Shown here piece after piece: positions 1 through 8,387 of a stretch of 64,000 bases of DNA. Within the stretch, counting starts at the first letter, position 1, and each line of letters starts with the position of its first letter. Below the pieces are notes generated by a model. It saw nothing but the letters and a program-made list of their open reading frames with translations, searched no databases and was not told the DNA's origin. The DNA is from an uncultured Ectothiorhodospiraceae bacterium (GTDB lineage Bacteria; Pseudomonadota; Gammaproteobacteria; Nevskiales; Oceanococcaceae). The translations under genes and the position numbers were made by a program. The stretch lies in assembly GCA_937141935.1 (NCBI GenBank), contig CAKZQS010000001.1:1-64000 (forward strand), written 5' to 3'.

Positions 1-208
1 GCTTGTTGTCCTTGTAGGCAGCCTCGCCCGTGCGGATCACGTCGCGCGGGCCAAGCCCGAGGGCTGCAAGCACCTGGCGCAGTTCATCTTCCGTCGGCGG
101 CGTCTTCAGATATTCCACCACTTCCGGCGCGTGGCCGTTTTCCTCCAGCAGCGCCAGGGTGGCGCGCGACTTGGAACAACGCGGATTGTGGTAGATGCGG
201 ACGCTCAT
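1..208 (-). CDS. arsC: Arsenate reductase, glutaredoxin-linked ArsC type (N-terminal part)
   Basis: The ATG is at 208 with an AAGGAGAG ribosome site just upstream; 69 codons are visible before the gene leaves the window at base 1. The protein starts [18 protein letters not shown]. The thioredoxin-fold motif NPRCSKSR with Cys11 is the catalytic site of the ArsC/Spx family, which reduces arsenate to arsenite with glutathione and glutaredoxin. The C-terminal half, with the family's arginines, lies outside the window, so a YffB/Spx-like relative is not excluded. It diverges from an mtnA remnant only 15 bases away and is unlinked to the arsR-acr3-arsC operon at 43915-45804, which has a different reductase type. 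Confidence 0.85.
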   Translation of the reverse strand, partial: MSVRIYHNPRCSKSRATLALLEENGHAPEVVEYLKTPPTEDELRQVLAALGLGPRDVIRTGEAAYKDNK

Positions 209-222
209 CGCGGCTCTCCTTC

Positions 223-585
223 TTGGTGTCTTTCTATACCCGGGCCTCAGAGGTCGGCGCCGACCGCATCGCCGCCAATGGCGATACGGCCAACAAGATC
301 GGCACTTATGCGCTGGCGGTGCAGGCCCGGGCGCTGGGCCTGAAGCTGATGGTCGTCGCGCCGCTGGCCACCATCGACTGGACGCTGACCGATGGCGCGG
401 GCATCCCGATCGAGGAGCGCGCCGCCAGCGAGCTGGCCCCGGCCGGTGCCCGCGCCTGGAACCCGGTCTTCGACGTGACGCCGGCGCACCTGATCGACGC
501 CATCGTCACCGAGGCCGGCGTGGTCCGGGCGCCCGACCGCCAGCGGCTGGCCGCGCTGCGGCCGACGGCCGGCGCCGCGGGCTAA
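223..585 (+). pseudogene. C-terminal remnant of methylthioribose-1-phosphate isomerase (mtnA)
   Basis: This 120-codon frame carries the last third of Mtn[20 protein letters not shown], then [17 protein letters not shown], and [15 protein letters not shown] near the end. MtnA is normally about 340-360 residues and isomerises methylthioribose-1-phosphate in methionine salvage. The GADRI aspartate, which I believe is catalytic, is present. The N-terminal two thirds, including the catalytic cysteine region, is missing: homology starts only about 10 codons in, and arsC begins on the other strand 15 bases before the only available start (TTG at 223). I read this as a deletion remnant. Whether the fragment is translated is unknown. 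Confidence 0.8.
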
Positions 586-591
586 GGCGCG

Positions 592-1986
592 CTAGTCGCG
601 CGGGCCGAGCATGTCCTCGGGCCGCACCAGCGCATCGAAGCGCTCGCCGTCGAGCAGGCCGGTTTCGATGGCCGCCTCGCGCAGCGTCAGGCCCTGCTCG
701 TGCGCATGCTTGGCGATGCGCGCGGCGGCGTCGTAGCCGATGTGCGGGTTCAGCGCGGTGACCAGCATCAGCGACTGCTGCAGCAGGGCCGCGATGCGCG
801 CCTCGTCGGCCTCGATGCCCTCGACGCAGCGCTCGCGGAAGGAGTCGGCCGCGTCGGCCAGCAGCTGCATCGATTCGAGCAGGTTGTGGATCAGTACCGG
901 CTTGTACACGTTCAGCTCGAACTGGCCCTGGGCGCCGGCGAAGGCGATGGCCGCGTCGTTACCCAGCACCTGGGCGCAGACCATCGTCAGCGCCTCGCAC
1001 TGGGTGGGGTTGACCTTGCCCGGCATGATCGAGCTGCCTGGCTCGTTGGCCGGCAGGCGCAGCTCCCCGATCCCGCAGCGCGGGCCGGAGGCCAGCCAGC
1101 GCAGGTCGTTGGCGATCTTGTGCAACGCCGTCGCCAGGGTCTTGCAGGCGCCGCTGGCCGCAACGATGGCCTCGTGCCCGGCCAGGGCGGCGAACTTGTT
1201 GGGCGCGCTGTGGAAGTCCTCGCCGCAGAGCCCGCTGAGCTCGGCGGCCACGGCCTCGGCGAAGCCGGGCGCCGCGTTCAGCCCGGTGCCGACCGCGGTG
1301 CCCCCTTGGGCCAGTGCGCGCAGCTCCGGCAGGCAGGCCTCCAGCGCGCGCAGGCCGATGTCGAGCTGCGCGGCATAGCCGGAGAACTCCTGGCCCAGCG
1401 TCAGCGGCGTCGCGTCCTGCAGGTGGGTGCGACCGATCTTGACCAGCTGGCTATGCCGCTGGGCCTGTACCTCCAGCGCCTCGCGCAGCCGCTGCAGCGC
1501 GGGCCGCAGCGTTTGCGTGGCGGTCAGCAGCGCGGCCACATGCATCGCGGTGGGGAAGACATCGTTCGAGGACTGGCCGCGGTTCACGTGGTCGTTGGGG
1601 TGCACCGGTTCCTTGGCGCCCAGCGCGGCGCCGAGGATTTCGCAGGCGCGGTTGGCGATGACCTCGTTGGCATTCATGTTGGTCTGCGTGCCGCTGCCGG
1701 TCTGCCAGATCACCAGCGGGAATTCCTGATCCAGCGCGCCGGCCGCGACTTCGCCGGCCGCCTGGTCGATGGCCTCGGCCAGCGCGGCCGGCAGCGTGCC
1801 GAGGCGGGCATTGGCCCGGGCGCAGGCCTGTTTGACCCGGCCCAGCGCGTGCACGAAGCCCGGCGCGAAGCGCTGGCCGCCAATGGGGAAGTTCTGCAGC
1901 GAGCGCTGGGTTTGCGCGCCCCAGTAGTGCTCGGCCGGGACCTCGACCGGGCCCAGCGAATCGGTTTCGGTGCGGGTGGCGGACAT
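592..1986 (-). CDS. fumC: Fumarate hydratase class II
   Basis: FumC hydrates fumarate to L-malate in the citric acid cycle; class II enzymes are iron-free cytosolic homotetramers. The 464-residue product matches the family length. It carries the N-terminal substrate region ([15 protein letters not shown]), the [18 protein letters not shown] block, [10 protein letters not shown], and the signature loop [13 protein letters not shown] with the catalytic serine. I start it at the ATG at 1986 ([12 protein letters not shown]), where family similarity begins; an ATG at 1992 and a longer arginine-rich extension to 2052 are possible. No clear ribosome site is visible. The stop is 6 bases from the mtnA remnant on the other strand. 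The upstream side holds a 24-bp tandem repeat. Confidence 0.95.
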   Translation of the reverse strand: MSATRTETDSLGPVEVPAEHYWGAQTQRSLQNFPIGGQRFAPGFVHALGRVKQACARANARLGTLPAALAEAIDQAAGEVAAGALDQEFPLVIWQTGSGTQTNMNANEVIANRACEILGAALGAKEPVHPNDHVNRGQSSNDVFPTAMHVAALLTATQTLRPALQRLREALEVQAQRHSQLVKIGRTHLQDATPLTLGQEFSGYAAQLDIGLRALEACLPELRALAQGGTAVGTGLNAAPGFAEAVAAELSGLCGEDFHSAPNKFAALAGHEAIVAASGACKTLATALHKIANDLRWLASGPRCGIGELRLPANEPGSSIMPGKVNPTQCEALTMVCAQVLGNDAAIAFAGAQGQFELNVYKPVLIHNLLESMQLLADAADSFRERCVEGIEADEARIAALLQQSLMLVTALNPHIGYDAAARIAKHAHEQGLTLREAAIETGLLDGERFDALVRPEDMLGPRD

Positions 1987-2052
1987 CGGCATGGCCCGGT
2001 GCAAGCGTAGGCCCACGATAACAAGCCGCATCGCGGCCCGAGCCGGGCGCAT

Positions 2053-2148
2053 GCGCGAGGTCCCGGCCCAGCGCCAGCGAGGGGTCCCGGCCCAGCGCTA
2101 GCGCGAGGTCAGGGCCCGGCGCCAGAGCGAGGTCCCGGGCAGGCGACG
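2053..2148. repeat. Four tandem copies of a degenerate 24-bp repeat
   Basis: Four head-to-tail 24-base units start at 2053, 2077, 2101 and 2125. The shared core is GAGGTCCCGGCCCAGCGCC, and the fourth copy is the most diverged. The array lies in the divergent spacer between fumC and a lipoprotein gene, partly inside the unlikely N-terminal extension of fumC. It looks like a minisatellite; no function can be assigned. Confidence 0.8.
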
Positions 2149-2201
2149 CGCGCCGCCCGGGGCGCTAGGCTAGAGCGACGCCCGACCCGCAGGCCCCAGC
2201 C

Positions 2202-2609
2202 ATGCCCCGACGCCACCTGCCGCTCGTCCCCCTGCTCGCGCTGCTGTCGGCCTGCGCGGCCAGCCCGGTGATGTACCCCAACGACGCGCTGCAAAGCCGC
2301 GGCGCCGCGGCCGCGGAACAGGCCGTCGCCGGCTGCCTGCAGGCCGCCGAGCGCGACGGCGCCCAGGGCGGCCAGCCCGGCGTGGTGGCGCAGACCGCGG
2401 GCGGCGCCGTGATCGGCGCCGTGGTGGGTGGCGCGGTGGGCAGCGTGTTCGGCGAGGCCGGCGACGGCGCGCGGGCGGGCGCCGCGCAAGGCGGCGCCAC
2501 CGGCCTGATGCGTGGCGTGTTTGGCCGCCAGCGGCCCAGCCCGCTGACCCGGCGCTATGTCGAGCGCTGCCTGGACGAGCAGGGCTACGAGGTCATTGGC
2601 TGGCGTTAG
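2202..2609 (+). CDS. Small glycine-zipper lipoprotein
   Basis: This 135-residue protein has a signal peptide ending in the lipobox LSAC (Cys near residue 19), so it should be lipidated in the envelope. Residues about 60-105 form a glycine-rich segment (GGAVIGAVVGGAVGSVFGEAGDG and on), typical of glycine-zipper membrane-inserting proteins. The C-terminus RRYVERCLDEQGYEVIGW holds one of two conserved-looking cysteines, a layout seen in many proteobacterial 'glycine zipper family' proteins. A TAGGCT -10-like hexamer lies at 2166-2171. Its precise role is unknown. Confidence 0.75.
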   Translation: MPRRHLPLVPLLALLSACAASPVMYPNDALQSRGAAAAEQAVAGCLQAAERDGAQGGQPGVVAQTAGGAVIGAVVGGAVGSVFGEAGDGARAGAAQGGATGLMRGVFGRQRPSPLTRRYVERCLDEQGYEVIGWR

Positions 2610-2642
2610 CCGGCCGCTCCAGGCTGGCCAGCGCTCGGCCGG
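2610..2642. terminator. Possible hairpin between convergent genes
   Basis: A perfect 7-bp inverted repeat (CCGGCCG at 2610-2616, CGGCCGG at 2636-2642) sits between the stops of the lipoprotein gene and the PHP-hydrolase gene. No T-run follows, so a termination role is only suggested by position. Confidence 0.3.
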
Positions 2643-2663
2643 CCCTAACCGACGCGCGAGCCC

Positions 2664-4313
2664 TTAGCGGCGCGCGGTGGCATCCGCGGCGCGCAGGTAA
2701 ACCGGGTTGCTGATCAGGGTGCGGCTGCGGGCGTCGCGGGTCTCAAAACGCCAGATCGTGCCCAGCGGGCCTTCGTCAAAGGGCACGCGAAAGATCGGCT
2801 GCTCGTATACGAAGGGGTCCGTAGCCACGGGCAGCGTCAACACCGGCAGCGCGTCGCGGAAGATCGTCAGCAACTGCCCCTGCGCGCCCTCCAGCGTGAT
2901 CTGCAGCATGGCCTGGTCGGCGGCGACGCTGCTGCCAAAGCTGCCCTCCTCGCCGGCGGCGGTGCTGAGCCGCAGTTCGGCGCGCGGCGAATCCGCCACG
3001 CCGCGTACCTGGATGTAGGCCCGCCCGGCACGCAGGGCCTCGCGCAGCGCCGGGCGCGATAGCTCCTGCGCGTACACCTGCGTGGCCGAGCTGCCATAGC
3101 CCTTGCGCGCTCGCTCTTCCGGCGCGTCGACGCCCTTGGAATCCGAGGCCGACACGGCCGTGATGCGAAAGCCCTGGCGCAGCTTGTCCAGCCACCAGTC
3201 AATGGCGGTGGCGATGAAGGGGTTTTCGGTCTCCCCGGGCAGCGGCAGGCCGATGTCGCCGCCGGTGGCAATCGGCGGCCCGCTCACCACCTCGACCAGG
3301 TCGACGGCGGCGTAATCGACAAAGGCGTCGAGCTCCCAGGCGCAGCCGCGGCAGAGGTTGGAAAAGACCGGCGGCGGGAAGATCGTGGGGTGGTTGACCT
3401 GGAACAGGGCGCCCGCGGCCCGCGCCTGCTGCTGGATCAGGCCCATCGTGATGTCGCCATAGCCGTGCCGGTACTCCGGCGTGCCCGGCTGCTCGCCATG
3501 CACGTTGGCATGACCGAAATAGGTGATGACCTCGCGCCCGGGCCACAGCAGCAGATCGGGGTGCGCGGCCTGCACCTGGGCCAACTCGGCGTGGTGCCGG
3601 GTGGTGACATAGTCGGTCAGCATCAGCACATCGAGCTGCGCCTCGCGGGCTTGGGCAATCACGCCCTCCCAGTCGGGGGCCTCGGGGTTGGAGTGATAGC
3701 CGTGCATGTGAAAGTCACCCGCATACCAGCCCGGCTGTGCGCGCGCCACGCGCGTGGGGTCCAGCGCGCCCACATCGCGTGAGCCCTCGCTGCCGGCCGC
3801 CGCGAGGCAGCGCAGCTCCACCTCGACATCGGCGCCGGCCTCGGAGGCCGCGGCCAGGCCCAGTTCCACATGCCACAGGCCGGGCTGGATCGGCCCCGGC
3901 TCAAAGCCGCGGTCCGCGGCGCTGGCGCTGACAAAGACCGGTGGCCGCTCCTGGTCCAGGCGGCCCTGGCGCGAGCCCCCCCAGCCGCGAAAACCGTCGA
4001 CCAGCCCGCGCGCATCCCACAGCCCCAGGTCGACCGTGGTTGCCGTCAGCGGGTTGCCGGGCAGCGAGCTGCGATCAGTCCAGCGGTAGCCGACCTCGAC
4101 CCGGCCCGTGCCGGGCGTCACGACGAAGGGCAGGTAGACATAGCTGCGCCGCTGCTCGGGCGCAAAGTCGTAGCGCAGGACAACGGGCTCGGCGCCACAG
4201 CGGGGCGCTTCGGCGGCGTCGGGCGCGGGCGGCAGCGTGGCGGTGCTGACCGGGTCGCCGCCGCAGCCCGCCCCCAGCAGCGCCAGCAGGACAGGCCAGG
4301 CCCTAACGTCCAA
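2664..4313 (-). CDS. Exported PHP-domain metallohydrolase, CehA/McbA-like lipoprotein
   Basis: A predicted 549-residue exported protein. PHP/CehA-type metal-binding motifs occur in order: FHMHGYHSNP (about residue 200), LTDY (about 231), GREVITYFGHANVHG (about 256-270), FQVNHP (about 303) and SASDSKG (about 388). An N-terminal beta-rich domain precedes them. CehA/McbA proteins are zinc hydrolases of phosphoesters or carbamates; the substrate here is unknown. I start at TTG 4313, preceded by GGAG at 7 bases, giving signal peptide MDVRAWPVLLALLGAGC. The lipobox is imperfect (Gly at -3). This start overlaps the upstream barrel gene by 11 bases, implying coupled translation. No ATG fits the signal peptide. 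Confidence 0.75.
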   Translation of the reverse strand: MDVRAWPVLLALLGAGCGGDPVSTATLPPAPDAAEAPRCGAEPVVLRYDFAPEQRRSYVYLPFVVTPGTGRVEVGYRWTDRSSLPGNPLTATTVDLGLWDARGLVDGFRGWGGSRQGRLDQERPPVFVSASAADRGFEPGPIQPGLWHVELGLAAASEAGADVEVELRCLAAAGSEGSRDVGALDPTRVARAQPGWYAGDFHMHGYHSNPEAPDWEGVIAQAREAQLDVLMLTDYVTTRHHAELAQVQAAHPDLLLWPGREVITYFGHANVHGEQPGTPEYRHGYGDITMGLIQQQARAAGALFQVNHPTIFPPPVFSNLCRGCAWELDAFVDYAAVDLVEVVSGPPIATGGDIGLPLPGETENPFIATAIDWWLDKLRQGFRITAVSASDSKGVDAPEERARKGYGSSATQVYAQELSRPALREALRAGRAYIQVRGVADSPRAELRLSTAAGEEGSFGSSVAADQAMLQITLEGAQGQLLTIFRDALPVLTLPVATDPFVYEQPIFRVPFDEGPLGTIWRFETRDARSRTLISNPVYLRAADATARR

Positions 4314-5364
4314 AGGGCAGCTCCAGAACGATGCTGGAATTGAAATAGGTCTTGCGCGGAACATCATTTTCCGGGGGTTGGTACCAGGCCTCACCGAGGC
4401 TGAACAGCACATACAGCCGCTGCGGGGACAAGGGCATGCGCAGGATGGCGCGCAGGCCGTATTCGCGCATCCATTCGCGGTGCCCGCTGTCGCCGATGCC
4501 ATAGATCTCGGCCGCGATGCCGGTCTCGCTGGCCAGGCTGCGGTAGGCCACCAGCACGCTGCGCCAGTCCACCTCTTCGGTGCTGTCGGAGACCGTGCCG
4601 ACGGTGTCGAAGCGCAGCAGGGCCCGTGAGGACAGGGCATAGGCGTAGTCGAAACCCGCGGTCAGGCCGAATTCGTCGTGGTTGGTCCAAAAAGGGATCG
4701 CACGGATGTGAAAGACGTGGTCGGGGCTGGCGATGGGGTTCCACTGCACCCGGTTGCGCACGAAGATCTCGGTGTCCTTCAGGCGCCGCGCGCCGACCTT
4801 GAAGGAGGAGCGCAGGCGGTAGCCCGAGGGGATGTCATAGCCCAGCCCGGCCAGCCACTGATCCTCGTCCTCCAGCACCGGGAACTGCTCGCGCAGCGCG
4901 AAGCCCTCGGAACGGCCGGAGACGAAGTCGGCATCGGGCTCGCGGCCGATGAAGGCGCTGAGCCTGTCTTCCAAGGCGCGCAGGTCGACCCGCACCCGCA
5001 GGCGCAGCTTGAAGTCCCAGCCCAGGCGCTCGGAGAACTGCGTGGACATCGACAGCTGGCCGCTGGTGCGCTGGGCCGCCAGGGGGTCGCCGCCGTCGGT
5101 GAACAGCCCGTCCAGCCACAGGTTGGCCTCGCACAGCATCTCGTCCAGGCCCTCGCGGGCGTCGCCGATCATGTCCTCTTCCAGCGCGTGGTGGGAGCGG
5201 CATTCGAAGTTTCGATACTGCGGTGGCGGCACGGCATAGGCCGCATCCTCGACCGCGCGCTCGGCAGGAGAGGGCAGGCCGGTGGCAGGCGTGGGGGGCG
5301 GCTCGGCGCCGTGCGCGGCGGGTGCGAGCAGCCCCCAGGGCAGGCCCAGCAGCAGCAGGCGCAT
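4303..5364 (-). CDS. Predicted outer-membrane beta-barrel protein of unknown function
   Basis: This 353-residue protein has a signal peptide (MRLLLLGLPWGLLAPAAHGAE) and a body rich in alternating polar/hydrophobic strands: LGWDFKLRLRVRVDL, YRLRSSFKVGARRL, HVFHIRAIPFW, GLRAILRMPL. It ends SIVLELPFGR, a strand-like C-terminus without the usual terminal phenylalanine. I could not match it to a named family. I chose ATG 5364; ATG 5433 adds 23 mostly arginine residues and is less likely. It overlaps the downstream PHP hydrolase by 11 bases, so the two probably form one unit: a barrel plus an exported hydrolase. Confidence 0.65.
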   Translation of the reverse strand: MRLLLLGLPWGLLAPAAHGAEPPPTPATGLPSPAERAVEDAAYAVPPPQYRNFECRSHHALEEDMIGDAREGLDEMLCEANLWLDGLFTDGGDPLAAQRTSGQLSMSTQFSERLGWDFKLRLRVRVDLRALEDRLSAFIGREPDADFVSGRSEGFALREQFPVLEDEDQWLAGLGYDIPSGYRLRSSFKVGARRLKDTEIFVRNRVQWNPIASPDHVFHIRAIPFWTNHDEFGLTAGFDYAYALSSRALLRFDTVGTVSDSTEEVDWRSVLVAYRSLASETGIAAEIYGIGDSGHREWMREYGLRAILRMPLSPQRLYVLFSLGEAWYQPPENDVPRKTYFNSSIVLELPFGR

Positions 5365-5485
5365 GGCGCGGCGCGGCCGGCGCCCGCGCCAGCGGCTGCG
5401 CAGGCGGTCGCGCCGCCGGCGCTCAGGCCTCATGGCACGCAGGCACTACAATGGCCGCCCGCCGCCGCCCAGCCTCCCTACGCCC

Positions 5486-6067
5486 GTGAGTTCCGGACAA
5501 CTGATGATCCTTTCCGCGCCCTCGGGCGCCGGCAAGACCAGCCTGGCCCATGCGCTGGCCGAGCGCCTGCGCGAGCGCGGCCAACGCGTGGCCTTCTCGG
5601 TCAGCTATACGACGCGCGCACCGCGGCGCGGCGAGGAAGACGGGCGGGATTACCATTTTGTGGACGATGCGACCTTTTCGGCCATGGTGCAAGAGCAGGC
5701 CTTTCTGGAGCATGCGGGCGTCTACGAGCGGCGCTACGGCACCGGCCGCGCCGCGACCGAGGCGGCCCTGCAAAGCCATGATCTGGTGATCCTGGACATC
5801 GACTGGCAGGGCGCGCAGCAGGTCCGGAAGCACTGGCCGCAGGTGTTGTCGGTGTTTATCCGCCCGCCGTCGCTGCAGGAGCTGGAGCGCCGGCTGCGCA
5901 CGCGCGGCCAGGACGACGAGCAGACCGTTGCCGCGCGGATGCAGCAGGCCGAGGCCGAACTCAGCCACGCCGACGAATTCGACCAGCAGATCGTCAATGA
6001 CGACTTCGCGCGCGCGCTGGATGCGCTGCTGGCGCTGGTGGACAGCCGGGCGACGGCGGCGCGCTAA
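5486..6067 (+). CDS. gmk: Guanylate kinase
   Basis: Gmk phosphorylates GMP to GDP with ATP. The P-loop SAPSGAGKTS is at residues 10-19 and the GMP-binding region SYTTRAPRRGEEDGRDYHFV follows, as in the family. Length is 193 residues from GTG 5486 (MSSGQLMILSAPSG), which matches other Gmk starts; ATG 5432 in the same frame would add 18 unusual residues. gmk usually follows yicC in gammaproteobacteria; here yicC is about 22 kb away and rpoZ/spoT are absent. Convergent with gdhA, 27 bases apart. Confidence 0.95.
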   Translation: MSSGQLMILSAPSGAGKTSLAHALAERLRERGQRVAFSVSYTTRAPRRGEEDGRDYHFVDDATFSAMVQEQAFLEHAGVYERRYGTGRAATEAALQSHDLVILDIDWQGAQQVRKHWPQVLSVFIRPPSLQELERRLRTRGQDDEQTVAARMQQAEAELSHADEFDQQIVNDDFARALDALLALVDSRATAAR

Positions 6068-6094
6068 TTCGGTCCGCGCCGGCCCGGCGGGCGC

Positions 6095-7447
6095 TCAGAT
6101 CACGCCGTAGGCGATCATCGCGTCGGCCACCTTGACGAAGCCGGCCACGTTGGAGCCCTTCAGGTAATCCACGTAGCCGTCTTCGGTCTCGCCGTACTGG
6201 ATGCACTTGCGGTGGATCTCACCCATGATGCTGCGCAGGCGCTGGTTCAGCTCGTCGCGCGACCAGGACAGGCGCATGCTGTTCTGCGTCATCTCCAGGC
6301 CGGAGACGGCCACGCCGCCGGCGTTTGCCGCCTTGGAGGGTGCGAACATCAGCCGCGCTTCCTGGAAGACGTCGATGGCGTCCGCGGTCGAGGGCATGTT
6401 GGCGCCTTCGGACACACCGAGGCAGCCGTTGTTGACCAGCGTGCGGGCGTCCTCGCCGCTGATCTCGTTCTGCGTGGCACAGGGGAAGGCCAGCTCGCCC
6501 TCGATGCCCCAGGGGCGCTTGCCCTCGTAGTACTCGCAGTCGAAGTGCTCGGCGTACTCGGAGATCCGCCCGCGGCGCACCTCCTTGAGATCCTTGACCC
6601 ACTCCAGCTTCTCGGCGTCGATGCCGGCCGGGTCGTAGATGCTGCCGCCCGAATCGGACAGCGAGACCACCTTGCCGCCCAGCGCGATGATCTTCTCGGC
6701 GGTGTACTGGGCCACGTTGCCCGAGCCGGAGACCAGGCAGCGCTTGCCCTCCAGGTCCATGCCGCGGTGCTTGAGCATGTCCTCCATGAAGTACACGCAG
6801 CCGTAGCCGGTGGCCTCGACGCGAATCTCCGAGCCGCCGAAGGCCAGGCCCTTGCCGGTGAGCACGCCGACAAATTCGTTGGAGATGCGCTTGTACTGGC
6901 CGAACATGTAGCTGACTTCGCGCGCGCCCACGCCGATGTCGCCGGCCGGCACATCGGTAAAGGGCCCGATATGGCGGAAGAGCTCGCTCATGAAGGCCTG
7001 GCAAAAGCGCATGATCTCGCGGTCGCTCTTGCCCTTCGGGTTGAAGTCGGCGCCGCCCTTGCCGCCGCCCATCGGCAGCCCGGTCAGCGAGTTCTTGAAG
7101 GTCTGCTCGAAGGCCAGAAACTTCAGGATCGACTGGGTGACGTTGTGGTGGAAGCGGATGCCGCCCTTGTAGGGGCCGATTGCGTTGTTGTGCTGCACCC
7201 GATAGCCGCGCTGGGTGCGGATGTTGCCCTCGTCGTCCTCCCAGCAGACGCGGAAGGACACGATGCGGTCCGGCTCCGTCAGCCGTTCGAGAATTTGCTT
7301 CTCTTCGTACTCGGGGTTGCGCTGGATGAAGGGAATGATGTGCTGGGCGACTTCGTGCACCGCCTGGTGGAACTCGGTTTCCCCCGGGTTGCGCCGTTCC
7401 AGGCCGGCCATGAATTCGGCCAGGCGGGACTGATCGGACTGGCTCAT
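6095..7447 (-). CDS. gdhA: NADP-type glutamate dehydrogenase
   Basis: The 450-residue protein matches the hexameric GdhA class that makes glutamate from 2-oxoglutarate and ammonia. Visible landmarks are YKGGIRFH, the catalytic-lysine loop GLPMGGGKGGADFNPKGKS, PAGDIGVGAREV, the GGSEIRVEATGYG hinge and the nucleotide-binding turn VSGSGNVAQYTAEK. NADP specificity is inferred from the subfamily. The ATG at 7447 has a GGGGGTCC-type purine-poor leader, so the ribosome site is weak. A 118-base divergent spacer separates it from a MerR regulator, whose involvement is untested. Confidence 0.95.
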   Translation of the reverse strand: MSQSDQSRLAEFMAGLERRNPGETEFHQAVHEVAQHIIPFIQRNPEYEEKQILERLTEPDRIVSFRVCWEDDEGNIRTQRGYRVQHNNAIGPYKGGIRFHHNVTQSILKFLAFEQTFKNSLTGLPMGGGKGGADFNPKGKSDREIMRFCQAFMSELFRHIGPFTDVPAGDIGVGAREVSYMFGQYKRISNEFVGVLTGKGLAFGGSEIRVEATGYGCVYFMEDMLKHRGMDLEGKRCLVSGSGNVAQYTAEKIIALGGKVVSLSDSGGSIYDPAGIDAEKLEWVKDLKEVRRGRISEYAEHFDCEYYEGKRPWGIEGELAFPCATQNEISGEDARTLVNNGCLGVSEGANMPSTADAIDVFQEARLMFAPSKAANAGGVAVSGLEMTQNSMRLSWSRDELNQRLRSIMGEIHRKCIQYGETEDGYVDYLKGSNVAGFVKVADAMIAYGVI

Positions 7448-7565
7448 CGTTGGACCCCCTTCACTGATGCACCGTCTTGGCTCAGCCTACGCCCGCGGCG
7501 CGGGGCTGTCACCTGCCCGGCCACGGGCGCGCGGCGCCGGCGCGATGAGCGGCTATCATGCAGCC

Positions 7566-8387
7566 ATGACACAGGCATCGGGGAGCGCGCGCGAACCCGC
7601 CGGCGACCGGCGGCGCGAATACACCGTGGACGAGCTGGCGCGCACGGCCGGCACCACGGTGCGCAACGTGCGCGCCTACCAGGACCGCGGCCTGCTGCCG
7701 GCGCCGGAGATCCGCGGCCGCACCGGCTACTACAACCAGAGCCACCTGGCGCGGCTGCGCATCATCGCCGGCATGCTGGGGCGCGGCTACACGCTGAACT
7801 CGATCGGCGAGCTGCTGGAGGCCTGGCAGGAGGGGCGTGACCTCACCGAGCTGCTGGGGCTGGAGGCGGCCGTGACCGAGCCCTTCGTCGAGGAGCTGCC
7901 GGAAACCACCACGCTGGCGCAGCTGCGCGAGGACTTCGGCGGCCGCTTCCCGGCCAGCACGCTGAGCAAGGCGGTGGCGCTGGACATCGTGCGCATGCGC
8001 GGCAAGCAGCTGGAGATCCCCAGCCCGCGGCTGATGGCGGCCGGCCGGCAGCTCGCCGCCTACGGCATCCCGCTGGAGGAGATGCTGGATCTGATCTCGG
8101 CGCTGCGCGACAACGTCGAGCGCGTGGCCGATGGCATCGTCGAACTGGTGGCCGAGCACATCATCGACCCGCGCTGGTCGGGCGAGCTGCCGCCCACGGC
8201 GGAAATCTCGCAACTGGCCGAGGTTGTCTGGAATTTGCGCCCGCTGGTCGAGAAGGCGGTGCTGCCGGAAGTCTCGCGGGCGATGCACCGCGCGCTGGAA
8301 AACCAGCTCGGCGACCGCCTGTCGATGGTAATGGACCACCTGCCGCGCAAGGCGGCCGGGATCAGCGACCGCTCAGACGGCGATTGA
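7566..8387 (+). CDS. MerR-family transcriptional regulator
   Basis: A 273-residue protein whose N-terminus is a MerR winged helix: YTVDELARTAGTTVRNVRAYQDRGLLPAPEIRGRTGYYNQSHLARL (about residues 17-62), then a coiled dimerisation helix. The roughly 190-residue C-terminal part has no cysteine cluster for metal sensing and no effector domain I recognise, so the signal is unknown. ATG 7566 is chosen because in-frame upstream codons encode no conserved sequence. Its last 26 bases overlap the 3' end of the convergent SDR gene. Confidence 0.85.
   Translation: MTQASGSAREPAGDRRREYTVDELARTAGTTVRNVRAYQDRGLLPAPEIRGRTGYYNQSHLARLRIIAGMLGRGYTLNSIGELLEAWQEGRDLTELLGLEAAVTEPFVEELPETTTLAQLREDFGGRFPASTLSKAVALDIVRMRGKQLEIPSPRLMAAGRQLAAYGIPLEEMLDLISALRDNVERVADGIVELVAEHIIDPRWSGELPPTAEISQLAEVVWNLRPLVEKAVLPEVSRAMHRALENQLGDRLSMVMDHLPRKAAGISDRSDGD

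Noticed and set aside
2053-2148. 24-bp array as a CRISPR array
   Set aside because: Direct head-to-tail units without spacers and no cas genes.
6212-7840. Long open frame antisense to gdhA
   Set aside because: Its sequence is a GC-driven mirror of a clear glutamate dehydrogenase with family motifs; no signals of its own.
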